13,569 nucleotides of DNA from positions 1 through 13,569 of the forward strand of contig JAISSG010000061.1 of assembly GCA_031273185.1 (NCBI GenBank). The letters are read 5' to 3'. Below, in pieces: positions 13,545 through 13,569 of this stretch. Both the position numbers and the translations under genes were made by a program. Under the pieces are notes generated by a model. The model ran no database searches. It worked only from the letters and a program-made list of their open reading frames with translations, and was not told the DNA's origin. This stretch comes from Treponema sp. (lineage in GTDB: Bacteria > Spirochaetota > Spirochaetia > Treponematales > Breznakiellaceae). The stretch's first letter is position 1. Each line of letters opens with the position of its first letter.

Positions 13545-13569
13545 ATGAACGAGGATAGTATAACCAGAA
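13545..13569 (+). CDS. 5' end of an unidentified gene (partial)
   Basis: ATG 13545 follows a strong GGGAGGG ribosome site (13531-13537) with a 7-nt gap and a promoter ~45 nt upstream. Only MNEDSITR is visible before the window ends, so no product can be named. Confidence 0.6.

Overview
The window is a spirochaete-like chromosomal segment, most probably from a fermentative or acetogenic treponeme-type anaerobe. That assignment is an inference from the gene set (NADH-linked [FeFe]-hydrogenase cluster, formate channel, UvrD/PcrA helicase style) and not from a marker gene; a clostridial host is the main alternative. Most genes are GC-rich. The first ~1.2 kb is visibly more AT-rich and carries accessory genes.

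Region 1 (1-1340, accessory and decaying): the end of a truncated gene overlaps a small ribbon-helix-helix-like gene, an arrangement typical of toxin-antitoxin (TA) pairs. Two candidate Rho-independent terminators follow, then a near-consensus promoter driving a MazE-type antitoxin. The overlapping mazF toxin has lost an internal segment, although its C-terminal codons survive out of frame. A 20-bp direct repeat flanks this locus. Beyond it lie two hairpins and the last ~26 codons of a response-regulator receiver domain.

Region 2 (1488-5356): a leftward yjbQ/UPF0047 gene diverges from a rightward operon: NuoE-like subunit, free-standing HATPase protein, HndB-like thioredoxin-fold protein, and a NuoF-like subunit with an N-terminal thioredoxin-fold domain and C-terminal ferredoxin clusters. 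These are the electron-transfer parts of an electron-bifurcating NAD-linked hydrogenase.

Region 3 (5357-8847): where the catalytic subunit might be expected directly after hydB there is instead a well-primed but frameshifted remnant of a [2Fe-2S] ferredoxin-domain gene. It is followed by a formate/nitrite transporter gene (focA), a strongly structured non-coding block, tandem candidate promoters, and then an intact hydA with all H-cluster motifs. Together the genes point to interconversion of H2, NADH and ferredoxin, with formate exchange across the membrane.

Region 4 (8848-13569): an NCS2 purine-type permease, a PcrA/UvrD helicase with a C-terminal Tudor-like domain, and a short protein that looks like a class III aminotransferase (fold type I PLP enzyme) stripped of most of its cofactor domain. 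The window ends in the first eight codons of another gene behind an extended -10 promoter.
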